Assembly (NCBI RefSeq): GCF_018812025.1
Contig: NC_063061.1
Span: 7,854,711 to 7,918,710, forward strand
Origin: Megalobrama amblycephala
Taxonomy: Eukaryota; Chordata; Actinopteri; Cypriniformes; Xenocyprididae
DNA: 64,000 nucleotides
Direction: 5' to 3'
Below are positions 11,877-24,256 of the stretch, in pieces; positions within the stretch are counted from its first letter, which is position 1; each line of letters begins with the position of its first letter. The notes beneath the pieces are model-generated. The model searched no databases and was not told where the DNA came from. It was given only the letters and a program-made list of their open reading frames with translations. Position numbers and translations under genes: made by a program.

Positions 11877-11965
<89 letters not shown>
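11877..11965. repeat. Compound (CT)n(AC)n microsatellite
   Basis: CT repeats run 11877-11907 and AC repeats 11908-11965. Frames through this tract read poly-SL or poly-HT and are not genes. Confidence 0.95.
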
Positions 11966-11967
<2 letters not shown>

Positions 11968-12509
11968 GAATTCAGTATCACTGCCAGGGCTTTTTCACGT
12001 TGGGTTTGATAACCATATTCTCTTAGAAATGATGCCTTTGATGCTCTTGAATTTGCATCTCCAGGCTTCATTCTCACCTCTGGAAAAAAAAGAAAAAATA
12101 AGGGTAAAATATTTTTTTTACTAGCCTATTCCTACTGATGGTTAGAAATTTTATGTTTTAATAAATATAATGTTAAATGTTAAACATAAATATAATGTTA
12201 AACATAAGCATATGTTTTATCTTCGAAATGTTTATGTTTGCCACAGGAAATGAATTTGGAAATGTTATTACTGCGTCATCTTAACTAGACAAATACTTTG
12301 AAGTAAAACATAACCCAAATAATTTTCCTTTAATTTTTTCAGCCTCTTTAAAGGAATATTTCACCTTCACCACAAATTAATTTTATTCATTCATTCATTC
12401 AGTGGAACACAAAAGAAGATGTTCTAAAGAATGTTAAAGCTGTTCTTTTCCTTACAAATAAAGCGGATGGTGCTCCAAAAATGAGCAAAAAACTGCTTTC
12501 CATTATTTA

Positions 12510-12790
12510 TACTGCAAAATATGATTTAATTACTCAATATTTTTACTCAATATTCAGTACAAATATCTAAACATTCTTAAATCAAGATGCATTTACTTGA
12601 GAAGTAAAATGACAGAAGTCTTGTTTTCTGAAAGATGTATCAAAATTAAATCAGTTTTTGCTTAAAACAAGTCAAATAAGTAAAAATTGTACCCCATTTA
12701 GCAGATTTTTCATATTTTATGCATAAACTCAATTTTGATACATTTTTCAGAAAACAAAACTTAACATCTTAATTCATTTTGCTTCTCAAG
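12510..12790. mobile_element. Palindromic MITE-like repeat
   Basis: The arm around 12595-12660 (ACTTGAGAAGTAAAATGACA, then GTTTTCTGAAAGATGTATCA) is mirrored by 12735-12790 (TGATACATTTTTCAGAAAAC, then TTTTGCTTCTCAAGT). Target duplications are unclear. Confidence 0.55.
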
Positions 12791-12901
12791 TTAGTTTTTG
12801 ACCTCTTTTTTCCTTTTTTTTTTTTTTTTTGTAATTTTTTGGAGCTCTTAAATATCTTTCTCTTTGATTTTATGGAAAAGATCAGCATAGACATTGTTTA
12901 A

Positions 12902-13747
12902 AGGTGCCCAAGAATGTTTTTTCACAAGATGTAATATAAGTCTAAGGTGTCCCCTGAATGTGTCTGTGAAGTTTCAGCTCAAAATACCCCATAGATTTTT
13001 TTTTATAGATTTTTTTTAACTGCCTATTTTGGGGCATCATTAACTATGTACTGATTCAGGCTGCGGCCCCTTTAAATCCTCGCGCTCCCTGCCCCCGAGA
13101 TCTCGACTGTAAATGCATGCATGCGTCGGATCACGTGAGTATAGTATTTATTTGGATGTTTACATTTGATTCTGAATGAGTTTGATGGTGCTCCGTGGCT
13201 AAAGCTAACATTACACACTGTTGGAGAGATTTATAAAGAATGAAGTTGTGTTTATGAATTATACAGACTGCAAGTGTTTAATAATGAAAATAGCGACGAC
13301 TCTTGTCTCCGCGAATACAGTAAGAAACGATGGTAACTTTAACCACATTTAACAGTACATTAGCAACATGCTAATGAAACATTTAGAAAGACAATTTACA
13401 AATATCACTAAAAATATCATGATATCATGGATCATGTCAGTTATTATTGCTCCATCTGCCATTTTTCGCTATTGTCCTTGCTTGCTTTCCTAGTGTGATG
13501 ATTCAGCTGTGCACATCCAGACGTCCTACCCTTGTGTAATGCCTCGATCATGGGCTGGCATATGCAAATATTGGGGGCGTACACCCCGACTGTTATGTAA
13601 CAGTCGGTGTTATGTTGAGATTCGCCTGTTCTTCGGATGTCTTTTAAACAAATGAGATTTACATAAGAAGGAGGAAACAATGAGAGTACTGAACTCTTGT
13701 TATTCAACTGTGCCAAGGTAAATTCAATTTTAAATTCTATGGCACCT
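12902..13747. mobile_element. TTAA-flanked MITE, AGGTGCC family, copy 1 (846 bp)
   Basis: TTAA lies at 12898-12901 and 13748-13751. Termini are AGGTGCCCAAGAATG and TTCTATGGCACCT. The sequence is closely similar along its length to 22148-23108 and 61159-62122. Confidence 0.85.
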
Positions 13748-14489
13748 TTAACATCTGTGTTCCACACAAATAATAAAACACAGTCAGGTTAATATAATAA
13801 TTTTGATTGTGCTGTTCCTTTTATTTCTGACTAATAGTAGACACATTTAATGTAATCTATTTTTATCTAAATTACGTTTTCAAAAGACATGCCAATATAC
13901 ATTTTAGGTAATGCACGAGTAACTTTACTATATTGACTCAAGCTGATTGTATTTCACTTTAATTTTTTGTGGCTTATGGCACAGATTTGTTTTCAATAAT
14001 GGAGCAATCCTATATTATTGTTCACACCAACATATGAAAGTACATTGACATGTGCAGAGGTTCATGTTTAAATGAATGGAAAGTGTGGCAAGATGCCAGG
14101 GATTTTCTCAAACTCCCAAATGTGCACCGATCACACGTCCACAAAAAGAAGCTCCGAGCCTCGAAATAGAAGAAAAAAACATACTACTCCCTGCGGACAG
14201 TACCATACAGTGTTTGTGTGTGTGTGTGAGAGTAGAGAGAGATGGGTGTACAAGAGTTCAACTAAGTAAGCTTACTCCACAAATTATTTTTTGGTTGAAG
14301 AGCGCCATCTAGTCAGTATTTTTAATAGGAGTCATATTAATGAGTAGTCAAAAGGCACTCAAGCTAAAAAAAAAATTATGAATGAAATAGAACTTAGAGA
14401 TAACAGTCATATCAGTTAATTTTTATGTCCTTTTTTTAATCAAAATGAAATATTGTCATAATAATTGTCATAAAATAATAATTTGAATA

Positions 14490-14802
14490 TGGAAGGCGGT
14501 CTGGCGGAAGCTAGATATTTTACTTCATAATTTATTAAATATGGATATCAAACGCATCGCTTCACTTCAGAAGGCCTTAATTAACCACCTGGAGCCATGT
14601 GGAGTATGTTTATGATGGATGGATGTGGATGGAAGCACTTTCTTCAGCTCATATTCGTTTGGTAATGCTTACTGCCATTATAACGCTATTATTAATATTT
14701 CTCTGATTGTGTTCATCAGAAAGAAGAAAGTCATATACACCTCGGATGGCTTGAGGTTGAGTAAAGCTTGGGGTATTTTTCATTTGAAAGTGAACTAATC
14801 CT
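14490..14802 (-). mobile_element. MITE, second relative of the 23683-23986 family
   Basis: Contains TGGCGGAAGCTAG, CATATACACCTCGGATGGCT and the terminus AGTGAACTAATCCT followed by TTAA (14803-14806). The left terminus is decayed. Confidence 0.65.
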
Positions 14803-15768
14803 TTAAATCAAATTATTAAAACTGACAATTAGCAGCAATATCATTTAAGAAGAAAAATCTGAAATTACAGATATCTATATTATGAAACATGAGATATTAC
14901 ATGAGCAAAAATCACTTGGCATAACCAAAAAAGCTAAACTATGTTAATGTAATTGGCAAAGGAGATATAAAATCATAAAATGTAAATCTTTATAAATTCC
15001 GTTAGCTTTTGTTTTGATTAAGTCTAGTGGATGAAAAATTCAAAATCATCACTTATACATCACCTTAAAGTATATACCCTTTACTATCAGAAATATATAT
15101 ATATATTTATAATAAATTAAAATGGCTTTTTAACAGCAGTTATTGCAGTTATCATCATAGTATGCGATCATGCAACACAATTTGTCTGTTGTCAACTCGA
15201 CTCTTTCAGTGTTTAATTTCATACGAGTGCAAAAAGAACTCAACACTGCAATAAGCTACAAAGCACACCCATTTCCTGTCTGTGCTGGGATACTCTCATA
15301 ACCATCTACATGAAGGCAACACCTGCACAGGCATTTCCTGCCTGACCTTGAGACTGGCTCACACACACAGACACATATGCACATGCATGCACACACATAT
15401 AAGCGAAGCAAAATTACTGACAGCCAAAGAGACTATCATACAAGAAATCCAAGATACACACTATGGCTTTGGGAGTTATTTTAATGACAACAATAAAACA
15501 TGCTTGTAGGATTTAGCATTCATAATAGTGCTGTCAAAATTAGAGCGTTAACGTGTGCGATGAATTTTTCAGTTTAACGCGTTAAAAATATTTAACACAA
15601 TTACCACAGCATCAATTTTTTCCATCATATATATTGGCTAGCGTTACATATGATCGCGCTCTCAAGCCCAAAGTGTAGTTAAATTTTTATGCATACGCGA
15701 GGGTCAGCATACAGTGCACGTGACGTGAATTTCGTCATCATAAGAGTAAGCGCGTAAGTACTTGTAAG

Positions 15769-16528
15769 TAGGGCTGAAACGATTAGTCGACATTATCGAC
15801 AACGTCGACAATAAAAAATTGTCGACAAATATTTTTGTTGTCGAATAGTCTCTTGATCTCACACGACCTATTTGAAGGGCCTGCAATAACGCGGTGTAAC
15901 CAGTGGGGCGCTGTAGCGCAATACTGTAATGCAGCCCTCCCGGATCCAATCCAATAAAAGAAGTCAGCGCTTTAGTGCAAACGAAGTTGAACCCGTGAAA
16001 TGTGGGAGATTAACATAGCATAAACATAACAAACATAATGTTTAGCATAACTACAGAATACTGTCATGCAGGGCCACCAACTCTCATTCAAACTCACTGT
16101 TCTCACGCCACACGTTCATTTTCTCACAAAGTGAAAGATGGATCGCAGAGCAAAGAGGACAGACAACGCACCGACAGATCAGGTTACTTTTGATATAAAA
16201 CGAAGTCTAAGCTTTTAAATTCAGTCAATATTACTACAGGATTCAAACAATACTTGTGGTGGTGACGCTGTTTAACGTTGTGTGGCAGATCGCTGTAACA
16301 CCTCGGTTCAAGCGGCATATGAACCTATTCCTCTCTATTACAGCGCGAAATAAACATGAATGAACATCAAAAAGTACTTACTGAACTTACTGAAATGAAT
16401 CCATCTCCATTGTAATCACTTAATCGGAGTTTTAACCGCAGAAAGAAGACAATAAAACTTCCAAACAAATATATCACACAAAATGTAACATTTACCTCAG
16501 GAAAGCCATTCAATGACCATAAACTCGA

Positions 16529-16570
<42 letters not shown>

Positions 16571-16746
16571 TGTTTTATTTACTAGTTAAAGTACAGTATA
16601 ACTCAATATTTTAACTAATTGCTAAAGTAGAATAATCGAACAACGATTACTGATTAATCAGTGCAATAATCGATGATTAGTCGATTAATCGTTCTAATAA
16701 TCGATAGATTAATCGATTATCAAAATAATCATTTGTTGCAGCCCTA
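15769..16746. mobile_element. hAT-type non-autonomous element, 978 bp
   Basis: Termini TAGGGCTGAAACGATTAGTC and TTGTTGCAGCCCTA have an exact 8-bp duplication CTTGTAAG (15761-15768, 16747-16754). It interrupts the first copy of the repeat that continues at 16755. It includes a GT tract at 16534-16564. Confidence 0.9.
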
Positions 16747-17098
16747 CTTGTAAGTACTTGTACATGCAGGTCGCACATGCGCATTTAATTTTTTTTGTTG
16801 CAATAATTTGTTTAGCCACAAGGTGGCAACCATGCCCTGGGGACGTCGATTCACAAGGTAGTCAAAGAAAAACTGCATAAACAAAACAGAACAGTGTTGT
16901 GCTGAATTCCAAATTATTACCCCTCTAGTATTGGTAGGTTTAGGATTAGGCGTGGGGGAGGGGTTAGGATTAGGCAATCAGATAGCGACTTCAAGGAGGG
17001 GGGTAATAATTAGGCAGGAAGTCGAAATATGGCACAACTGTGCGAAGAGGTTAGAAAGTACATTTTGTACAACTCTAGCATGAAACAATACAACAAGG

Positions 17099-17870
17099 AT
17101 TGTAAAGCCCAAAGTATAGTTCACTTTTTACGCATATGCGCGGGTTAGCATACAGTGTGCGTGATGCAAATTTCGTCATCCGAATAGTACGCGCATACCG
17201 TATGCGTACCGCCGGATTTTTGTAACCATGCACAATTGTACGTGCAGGACGCACATGCACATTTTATTTTTATATTTTTTTGCAGTAATTACTTTATCCA
17301 CAAGGTGGCAAACGTGCACTGGGAGCGCCGATTCACAAGCTAGGCACAGAAAAACCGCATAAACAGAACAGACCGGAACACATGCAAGCTACAGTGACAG
17401 TGGAGGACTACATAGACGACAGATTGTGCGAAGAGGTTAGAAAGTACATTTTTTACAACTCTAGCATGAAAGAATACAACAAGAATTGTAAAGCCCAAAG
17501 TATAGTTCACTTTTTACGCATATGTGGGGGTCAGCGTACAGTGTGAGTGATGCAAATTTCGTCATCCGAATGGTACGCGCATACTGTACGCGCACCGCCA
17601 GATTTTTGTAACCGTGCATAATTGTATGTGCAGGTCGCACATGCACTTTTTATTTTTATATTTTTTTGCAGTAATTAGTTTATCCACAAGGTGGCAAACA
17701 TGCACTGGGAGCGTCGATTCACAAGGTAGACAAAGAAAAACTGCATAAACAGAACAGACCGGAACACATGCAAGCTACAGTGACAATGGAGGCCTACATA
17801 GACGACAGATTGTGCGAAGAGATTAGTACCCTCATTTGTACAACTCTAGCTTGAAAGAAAACAAAGATGT
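17099..17870 (+). repeat. 386-bp tandem repeat (two adjacent units, a third interrupted upstream)
   Basis: The unit starts ATTGTAAAGCCCAAAGTATA at 17099 and again at 17485. An earlier copy starts near 15664 and is split by the hAT insertion at 15769-16746, resuming at 16755. Each unit carries GTTCACTTTTTACGCATATG, CCACAAGGTGGCAAAC and the coding-like start described at 17382. The earliest copy has a different segment around 16905-17010. Confidence 0.85.
17382..17546 (+). pseudogene. MADF/Myb-SANT-like first-exon relic (one of three tandem copies)
   Basis: From the ATG at 17382 the frame reads MQATVTVEDYIDDRLCEEVR, then KYIFYNSSMKEYNKNCKAQ, and runs into repeat sequence before a stop at 17544-17546. 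The pattern L-C-E-E-V-R-K-Y...Y-(N/D)-S-S-(M/L)-K-E-Y matches the start of MADF domains, the trihelix-type DNA-binding module of accessory proteins in PIF/Harbinger and related elements. The following helices and the conserved tryptophans are absent. The same start recurs 386 bp later (17768, degraded to MQATVTMEAYIDDRLCEE before a stop), and part of it near 17037-17100 (LCEEVRKYILYNSSMKQY). No complete protein exists here. A host MADF gene origin cannot be excluded. Confidence 0.6.
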
Positions 17871-18897
17871 TTATATGGGTTGTAACTCATGGTGAGAGAT
17901 TGCTCAAAACTGCACATGCATCGAACGCCTCTGTACATCAAATGAAGTATTCTTTCATTTGGCTTTCATTCTTTCGTAAGGCTGTGCATTCGGTTCAACT
18001 GTGAGCGTACACTAGCATACACAAAGAACAAAAAAATTAAGTACGCCCAGGGCTTTATTCACACAAATGCTTTTAAACCATTCAAGCGCCACAAGACAAA
18101 CGAGAATGCTCTGTCTGTGACTGTTGTGTCTGTGTGACTGTCGACTCATGTGCACAGAAAGACACGCTCCAGTATCGACTTCTCTTTCGTGCTTAAACAA
18201 ACAATAACACACAGAATTATGCCAGAATGCCAGTTTTATCGAGTATCCTCATAAGAGCAGTCTTAAGAGAGTTAAATAACGTCTTGAGAAAATGAGATGC
18301 GCGTCATGCTCGGCAGCGGCAGCTCTTAAAGTGACAGCAGCCTAATAAACCAGTTGCTGTGATGTCTGTCATTAATGTTCATCAAAGAACAAACAGAGAA
18401 AATTGTAGGATTAATCTATATATAATTTATAATTTATGCAGTGAAGACTGTGAGTTAAGTGTTTCATAACTTTATTCAATTTCTGTATATTTCCTAACTG
18501 TTAGACAGATAGGAAGGCCACAGGTAAATATTACATTTATTATTATGGGTTTATGTGAAGATTGTTTTAAGTTCACTTAATGGCATCTTTTTTTTTATAT
18601 CAATGAAGCCAGTATCACTGACACTAATACTGGTACTGATGTCTCTATGAAACTGATTTCTTTAAACATTATAGACATTAAACATTCAGCATTACAGTAT
18701 AACTAAAAGCTATTTCAACATTTATTAGGCTTCAAAAAAAAAAAAACTTTTAATTTAAAGCATTATTTAAAATATGTTGTCTTTAAGTTGTTTCTACATT
18801 AATTTGGAGAGTAACTGTGAAATTATTACAATATAAAATAGTAAAAAAGCCAATGTTTTAATTGCGATTAATTACAGGAAAAATGTGTGATTAATTA

Positions 18898-18898
<1 letters not shown>

Positions 18899-18926
<28 letters not shown>
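18899..18926. repeat. Poly-T tract
   Basis: A run of 28 T near the right end of the 15526-18944 element. Confidence 0.9.
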
Positions 18927-18929
<3 letters not shown>

Positions 18930-18952
18930 CAATTGACAGCACTAATTCATAA

Positions 18953-19339
18953 AAAAAATTAAAATTAAATTGAAAGTTTATTCTGCTGTGATTTACACTG
19001 AAGAAATGGTGCAGGATAGGATTTACTTTTTTAAATTTCTAAAATTTTACTCAGAAATTGCTAGTACATTTCACAAATAATTACAAATAAATAGCAAGTA
19101 ACAGTTAACTAAATGTGAAAAGTTGAAGTAGAAAAAGTGAAATGGTATTTTCCTGGTAAAACATACATTTTATTTACAACTTACAAATTATTTTTACAGT
19201 GCACTATTTAGAAATGTAGTGGGACGAACAGTTATTAAATCTTTAAATAGTAATAGTTTTTACATTTTTAAATAATTTTAAATGGCAAATCATGAAGTCT
19301 TCGTAGTTATAAAGCTCTTATTCACTTATTCACAACACC

Positions 19340-19394
<55 letters not shown>

Positions 19395-20675
19395 CATATC
19401 TGTTTAATTTAATTCTGTTTAATTCTGCAATTGTAATTATTTGGCAGAAGTAAATCTGCTAAAAAAAATTTATGTGATGATGATTTTTTACAACTCTATT
19501 TAATACTTCAACATTTGCAGTGTAATACTGAAAGATATCAAATTTAAATGGGACTTAAATATGATATAGTATGATGTGAGAACAAATTGGTACCATATCC
19601 TAAAAACATTATGTTTTCACCTGCCAAAACTTTAGGGAACACTTACACACACACATACAGACCTCTCCAACCACACCTACTAAAGAGTGCTGGTATTCCC
19701 ACAGGCAGCGTTCATGTTTTCCACACTGTAAGAGTTGGCGTAATGGCATTATGAGGTCATGGTGCTGGAACAGGAAGTGAAGATCTTTTTCTCTGCGCTC
19801 CCATGAGGGAATATAGGGACAGGATGTGTTATGCTAAATGTTGGTGTTGATATGTAGAGATTTGTGGGTCTGGTCAATGTTCTCTCAGCCCGGTTGCGGT
19901 CACTGGAAGAGCTGCGCTGTGATTTATAGAGTAAATCATGAAACATGACCAAAACATTCTGATATGCAAGTGACCTAACAGCTGCTCAAGAAACATTTCT
20001 TATTATTATCACTGTTCAAAACTGCCATGATACACTTTTTTTTTTCTCAGGAATTTCTTTAATGAACAGAAATGATTTTTTGATTTATCCAGAATAGAGC
20101 CATAAAACATTAAGTTGCCAAACATTATTTACATTTTGATCTGTTTTTCCACTCAAAGCTATTATTATATGGTTTCAGAAGACTTGGAATATAGCAACAC
20201 ATAGAGTATGATACTTCTATGGTGACTGTGAGTTTCTGTCCCAATTCATTGTTGTTCCATGGAAAGAGCAACCAGTGTATTCTTCAAAATATCCCCTTTT
20301 GTGTTCAGAAGAACGAAGAACTGCATATACCTGGAGCTTGGCCAATTCAAATTCTAACTCATGAAATGAAAAGGGACACATTCTGAATTGCATGTACCAT
20401 TATAGCCGCAAACATGCAAGCACACTCCCATATTCATCCAGACATATGTCCTGTGTCAGTAAACGTGAACTGGCTCTTTGGGCTGACAGAAGATCAGACC
20501 CCGCGTGTGACAGACAGCTCTTACAGTAATGCACATTCGCTGTATAGACAGGTGCACATCTTCACACTGTCCTGACTCATCTGTCACAGAGGGAAGAAAG
20601 AGACTCAGGAAAAAAGGCATGAAAAGCGGGAGGAGGGAACCGCTGTTTCAGGGCTCCCTGAGGGTGGCTACTCAC
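18953..20675. other. AT-rich non-coding DNA
   Basis: No gene was found. It includes a TA microsatellite (19343-19391) and a trace of MITE sequence near 20280-20330 (CCCCTTTTGTGTTCAGAAGA). Confidence 0.5.
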
Positions 20676-20774
20676 TGACAGACCGGATCCAGCAGGCCCT
20701 GATGGCCTTGGCGGTGGTCCCCAGGTGCCCCGGAGGGTCCCTCTTGCGCTGAGGGCTGACAGCTGCTCTTTCCC
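20676..20774 (-). CDS. Candidate internal exon, gene unidentified
   Basis: On the minus strand a long pyrimidine tract ends CACCCCAG at 20775, and a GTGAGT donor starts at 20675, bounding exactly 99 nt (a multiple of three). All three forward frames are open. One reads ERAAVSPQRKRDPPGHLGTT and on to ACWIRSV. Another reads QEGPSGAPGDHRQGHQGLL, faintly collagen-like. The tract is GC-rich against an AT-rich background and free of repeat sequence. I recognise no protein. It could also be a non-coding RNA exon or chance splice signals. No partner exons were found nearby. Confidence 0.3.
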
Positions 20775-21123
20775 CTGGGGTGAGACGGAGAGAAAGGGAG
20801 ATAGAGTCTATAGAAAGAGTGCCGCCTCAGTTCATGTCTCCGCTACATACACGAGCTGACAGGGTTCTCACGGGGCCAGACTTTTGAGTGCAGGCAAACA
20901 AATATACACCGTCAGTTGAAAAAGAAAACAGACCCTTGTACAATTTTATGGTTCTACAGTATATATCAGGCCATAAATCATCAACTTCTAAATTCTGATA
21001 ATCAACCATCAGATAAAAGACTACACAGATTATGCCATTTGTTTAACTGAAAGAAAGAAAAAAAGGAATAAAATAAAGATATTAAACACAATATATCTGT
21101 TCAAAGTCTTCCAGAAACCGACT

Positions 21124-21582
21124 TAGGCTGCGTTTACACTAGTGCGTTTTAATTTTAAAATGGCGTTTTAAAATGAAAACAATCCTCGTCTACACTGGCA
21201 TTTCCGAAACGATCTCCGTCTACACTACATGACCAAAAACGCATGTCACATGGCTGTTCATGCACACTGGGCATGCGCGTACACTTGCTTGCTGCGCATG
21301 TAGGCAGCTGCAGTATTAAAAAAAATGCAGAGTTTAACAGCACAATGGCTGCTAAAAATGACAACAAATCGAGCAAAGATTGCAGTTAAGTCTCCATGAT
21401 ATTGTTTACATGGTCGTCAAGGATACGCAAAGCGAACGTGGGCAGCCAACGCCATCGTTTTCAAAAGTCTCCGTTTATACTGAAACGAGGGTTGAAAACG
21501 TCAGAGTAGTGTAAATGACAGGCGTAACCGTAGCAAAAGTTATGTCTTTTAAAACGAAAACACACTAGTGTAAACGGGGCCT
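21124..21582. mobile_element. Palindromic MITE with GCGTTTACAC-type ends
   Basis: Left end TAGGCTGCGTTTACACTAGT and right end ACACTAGTGTAAACGGGGCC are inverted copies. Interior words such as AAACGATCTCCGTCTACACT repeat the theme. Target duplication is unclear. Confidence 0.65.
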
Positions 21583-21599
21583 CATCCAGTCGCGAAAAT

Positions 21600-22143
21600 T
21601 TTAGTAATAATTTAAATGAGTCAGGGTTCTGTTTAGTTTTTTAGTTGTCTTTTCGTTCCTGTGTCTTTGGTTTTCTTTCAGTTTAATTCTTGATTTCCCC
21701 TTTTAGTTGCCCTAGTTACTAATTAGTTTCACCTGTGTCTAGTTTAGTTGCCTTGGTCCCAGGTATAAATGTATATCCCTGTGTTTCAGTTGCTCCCTGT
21801 CAATTATCATCTTTATCTTGTGTGTGTTAATGCTTATTTAGGTTACATAAGTACTACAACTGATTTTTTTTCCTTCACGTTTTCCGTGACAACGTTGTCA
21901 AATGATCCCTGTTCATACGGATCTGCAAAAACTACTAAAAACATTTTATTATGCCGGCAGGCCAGTAGTTGGCGATACCACTTTGTAAAGAAACACTACA
22001 CATGCACATGGCATCACCGTTTTCACAGATTTGTATTTTTGTAGTTTACACAGATACAATAAAGGTATAATTTTCAAAAACTTGCACTTTGAAACCCATT
22101 TTCAAAAGCTTGCATTTTCAGGGCCCCAAAACACCATTGTTGT
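21600..22143. repeat. Dispersed repeat remnants
   Basis: The 21600-21790 part has the phrase-like TAGTTGCC/CACCTGTGTCTAGTT style of a fish transposon interior. From about 21870 the tract resembles the GTTTACAC family interior and continues after the insertion to about 23190 (GTTGTGTAAATGGCCCCAAA). Confidence 0.4.
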
Positions 22144-22147
22144 TTAA

Positions 22148-23108
22148 AGGTGCCGTAGAACGTGTTTTCAAAAGATGTAATATAAGTCTAAGGTGTCCCC
22201 TGAATGTGTCTGTGAAGTTTCAGCTCAAAATACCCCATTGATTTTTTTTTTAATTCATTTTTTTAACTGCCTATTTTGGGGCATCATTAAATATGCGCCG
22301 ATTCAGGCTGCGGCCCCTTTAAATCTCGTGCTCCCCTTCCCCGGAGCTCGTGCTTGCCTTAACCAGCATAAACAAAGTTCACACAGCTAATATAACCCTC
22401 AAAATGGATCTTTACAAAGTGTTCGTCATGCAGCATGTCTAATCGCGTAAGTATATTATTTATTTGGATGTTTACATTTGATTCTGAATGAGTTTGAGGC
22501 TATGCTCCGTGGCTAAAGCTAACATTAAACACTGTTGGAGAAATTTATAAAGAATGAAGTTGTGTTTATGAATTATACAAACTGCAAGTGTTTAAAAAAT
22601 GAAAATAACGACAGTCTTGTCTCCGTGAATACAGTAAGAAACGATGGTAACTTTAACCACATTTAACAGTACATTAGCAACATGCTAACGAAACATTTAG
22701 AAAGACAATTTACAAATATCACTAAAAATATCATGATATCATGGATCATGTCAGTTATTATCGCTCCATCTGCCATTTTTCGCTATTGTCCTTGCTTGCT
22801 TACCTAGTCTGATGATTCAGCTGTGCACAGATCCAGAAGTTAATACTTGCTGCCCTTGTGTAATGCCGTGAACATGGGCTGGCATATGCAAATATTGGAG
22901 GCGTACATATTAATGATCCCGACTGTTACGTGACAGTCGGTGTTATGTTGAGATTCACCTGTTCTTCAGAGGTCTTTTAAACAAATGAGATTTATATAAG
23001 AAGGAGGAAACAATGGAGTTTGAGACTCACTGTATGTCATTTCCATGTACTGAACTCTTGTTATTTAACTATGCCAAGGTAAATTCAATTTTTAATTCTA
23101 TGGCACCT
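22148..23108. mobile_element. TTAA-flanked MITE, AGGTGCC family, copy 2 (961 bp)
   Basis: TTAA lies at 22144-22147 and 23109-23112. Termini are AGGTGCCGTAGAACG and TTCTATGGCACCT. It interrupts an older repeat and is longer than copy 1. Confidence 0.9.
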
Positions 23109-23682
23109 TTAAATGAACGCCTGAAACAATCCATTTTATTTGAAAACGGTGTTGTGTAAATGGCCCCAAATGCTCCTGTGTATTTTCCTTCTTCTGCGTT
23201 GGTTTTTTTTATTAAAGTCTTTTAAACTAGTGATGACTGAAGCAGGCTCAAATTATCATGGTCATAACCTCCAAAAATTTTAGATCAACACCATAGGGAG
23301 ACACATCACCTTAATATTCAGATTAATAGTTTATCATTGCAAAATTGATGATGATTGCTGATTTTAATTTTTAGTTACAGAAGTATTAATAATAATCTGT
23401 ATTAATAATTTAGAGGACAAAGTTTGTTTTATTATTCACTAATTAATGCCATGTGCTGTTTTTTCATCATTAAAGTCAAGGTGATCCAGGTAAAATATCT
23501 ACATTCAGAATTTGTCAAATGAATATCCATAAACTGTGATGAGTCATTAGTGTGTTGGGGAGTCAGTAGACAGATGTTTTGTGCTGTGTAGTTATACTAT
23601 TTTAACACAACATCAGCTAAATTTCAACACTCAGCGGCCCCCCAAAAATATTTAAGCATCTATCTAAATCTAAAGCATTTAA

Positions 23683-23986
23683 AGGGTTAGTTCAGCCAAA
23701 AAAGAAAATTGTTACCTGATTTACTCACCCTCAAGCCATCCTAGGTGTATATGACTATCCTCTTTCAGATGAACAGAATCGTGTCTCTTCCAAGCTTTAT
23801 AATGAATGGGGGGCGTGATTTTAAAGCCCAGAAAATGCATCCATCCATCATAAAAATAATCCAGGGGGGTTAATAAAGACCTTCTGAAGCAAAGCAATGG
23901 GTTTTTGTAAGAAAAATATCCATATTTAAAACTTTATAAATTAAAATAACTAGCTTCCGGCAGATGATTTTGGGTGAACTATCCCT
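23683..23986 (+). mobile_element. Complete TTAA-flanked AGGG-type MITE, 304 bp
   Basis: TTAA lies at 23679-23682 and 23987-23990. Termini are AGGGTTAGTTCAGCC and GGGTGAACTATCCCT. This is the reference copy for the relics at 5775-5996 and 14490-14802. Confidence 0.85.
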
Positions 23987-24256
23987 TTAAATTAATTAAA
24001 AACCCATTTTGTATCCAATGCAAATAAATGTTTATCAAAACCAGTGGCATGTATTTTAAAGAAAAAAAAAAAAATGAAATAAAAAAGTTTCACAAAATAA
24101 AAATTGTTATGTTTGAAAATATGAAGGGGAATATATATATATATAGTCTTGGACACATTTTGGTGGTTGTCTTTGTGGAAAATGTGTGGACATGTGTACA
24201 TGAACTCATACATCCATGGAAAATGACATCCAAACCAACTGATTATAAATTTTTAA

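Larger units (their letters stand above)
15526..18944. mobile_element. Large hAT-type element carrying nested insertions
   Basis: Termini TAGTGCTGTCA and TGACAGCACTA are flanked by an exact 8-bp duplication, ATTCATAA (15518-15525 and 18945-18952), the hAT signature. The interior holds the 386-bp tandem repeat and a second hAT-type element (15769-16746). No hAT transposase was recognised. Confidence 0.8.

Noticed and set aside
11736..12124. Open frames with long poly-SL and poly-HT runs
   Set aside because: They are produced by the compound CT/AC microsatellite at 11877-11965.
22193..22390. Frame starting MSPECVCEVSAQNTP, similar to the one at 29892-30146 on the other strand
   Set aside because: The shared words come from MITE arms. 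The frames break in other copies and lack any domain.
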